64,000 bases of DNA from Rivularia sp. MS3 (lineage in GTDB: Bacteria > Cyanobacteriota > Cyanobacteriia > Cyanobacteriales > Nostocaceae), in the NCBI GenBank assembly GCA_019192545.1, contig JAHCMI010000045.1, forward strand, positions 1 to 64,000. Direction: 5' to 3'. This document shows, piece by piece, positions 63,831 through 64,000 of the stretch (position 1 is the first letter of the stretch; the number at the start of each line of letters is the position of its first letter). Position numbers and translations under genes: made by a program. Below the pieces are notes generated by a model. That model searched no databases. It was not told the DNA's origin and saw only the letters and a program-made list of their open reading frames with translations.

Positions 63831-64000
63831 ATGAAGAGAAGATATTTTTTAGAAGCTGGGGGAGTAATATTAGGTGGTGGATGGTTATCGCAATATCTAA
63901 TAGATAAATCAAAAGTTATAGCAACTGCTTCGAGTAAGTTTGAAATTACTAAAACTGAAGAAGAATGGCGCAAAATTTTGACACCTCCCGAGTTTTACGT
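63831..64000 (+). CDS. Exported MsrB, 5' part only
   Basis: The window ends inside this gene. The first 57 residues read MKRRYFLEAGGVILGGGWLS, a twin-arginine-type leader, then FEITKTEEEWRKILTPPEF, which aligns with the start of the cytoplasmic MsrB ([19 protein letters not shown]). It is probably a periplasmic or lumenal methionine-R-sulfoxide reductase. The active site lies beyond the window, so the call rests on the N-terminal similarity. Confidence 0.75.
   Translation, partial: MKRRYFLEAGGVILGGGWLSQYLIDKSKVIATASSKFEITKTEEEWRKILTPPEFY

Overview
The window looks like chromosomal DNA of a filamentous, probably heterocyst-forming cyanobacterium (Nostocales; Rivularia- or Calothrix-like is my inference). 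The reasons are a photosystem I assembly gene (ycf3), a plant/cyanobacterial-type ispH, several families largely confined to cyanobacteria (DUF3611, DUF4058), scattered GCGATCGC palindromes, AT-rich DNA, and intergenic spaces full of short tandem heptamer repeats and small palindromic elements. No rRNA, tRNA, CRISPR array or intact insertion sequence was recognised.

Layout. 0.1-7.0 kb: a cation/H+ antiporter fused to a universal-stress domain, an Amt ammonium transporter, an SGNH hydrolase, ispH and a small secreted protein. 7.0-12 kb: a repeat-rich spacer, a lipoprotein alkaline-phosphatase homologue, a subtilisin-like protease and a small protein resembling that protease's N-terminal domain. 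12.6-22.8 kb: nine same-strand genes that read as a type IV secretion system in nearly canonical order (VirB2, B3, B4, B5, B6, B8, B8', B10, B9-like), with no relaxase, coupling protein or VirB11. 22.9-33.4 kb: lnt, a DUF3611 protein, an OB-fold-like lipoprotein, a CBS-PAS hybrid histidine kinase, a UspA protein, a zinc-ribbon protein, an OmpR-type regulator and a DUF937 protein. 33.7-42.4 kb: a membrane GTPase, decayed vapC and Rpn-type remnants, an aldo/keto reductase, a PH-domain protein, an AlkB-like oxygenase, a large glycosyltransferase and an acetyltransferase. 42.6-55.6 kb: bifunctional proline catabolism (putA), a pseudokinase-TPR protein, a decayed four-helix-bundle gene, ubiD, a DUF4058 pair, a DUF2993 protein, a DUF2231 protein, a DUF167 protein and an MlaE-type permease. 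56.4-64 kb: a beta-helix protein, a glutathione S-transferase, an SRAP protein, ycf3, gatC, msrB, an animal-type haem peroxidase, and the start of a second, exported MsrB.

The most notable system is the relaxase-free T4SS-like locus. It sits between ordinary chromosomal genes, keeps VirB order, carries two VirB8-like paralogues and a short VirB9-like protein. It could be a domesticated exporter, a cell-cell transfer device or an eroded conjugative element. Other noteworthy signals are a stand-alone prodomain-like protein beside a subtilase, intergenic repeat sequence captured in frame inside two enzymes, a Ser/Thr kinase homologue whose catalytic Asp is Asn, and a haem peroxidase flanked by two methionine sulfoxide reductases, one of them apparently Tat-exported.

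All assignments come from reading motifs and architecture; no database search was run.
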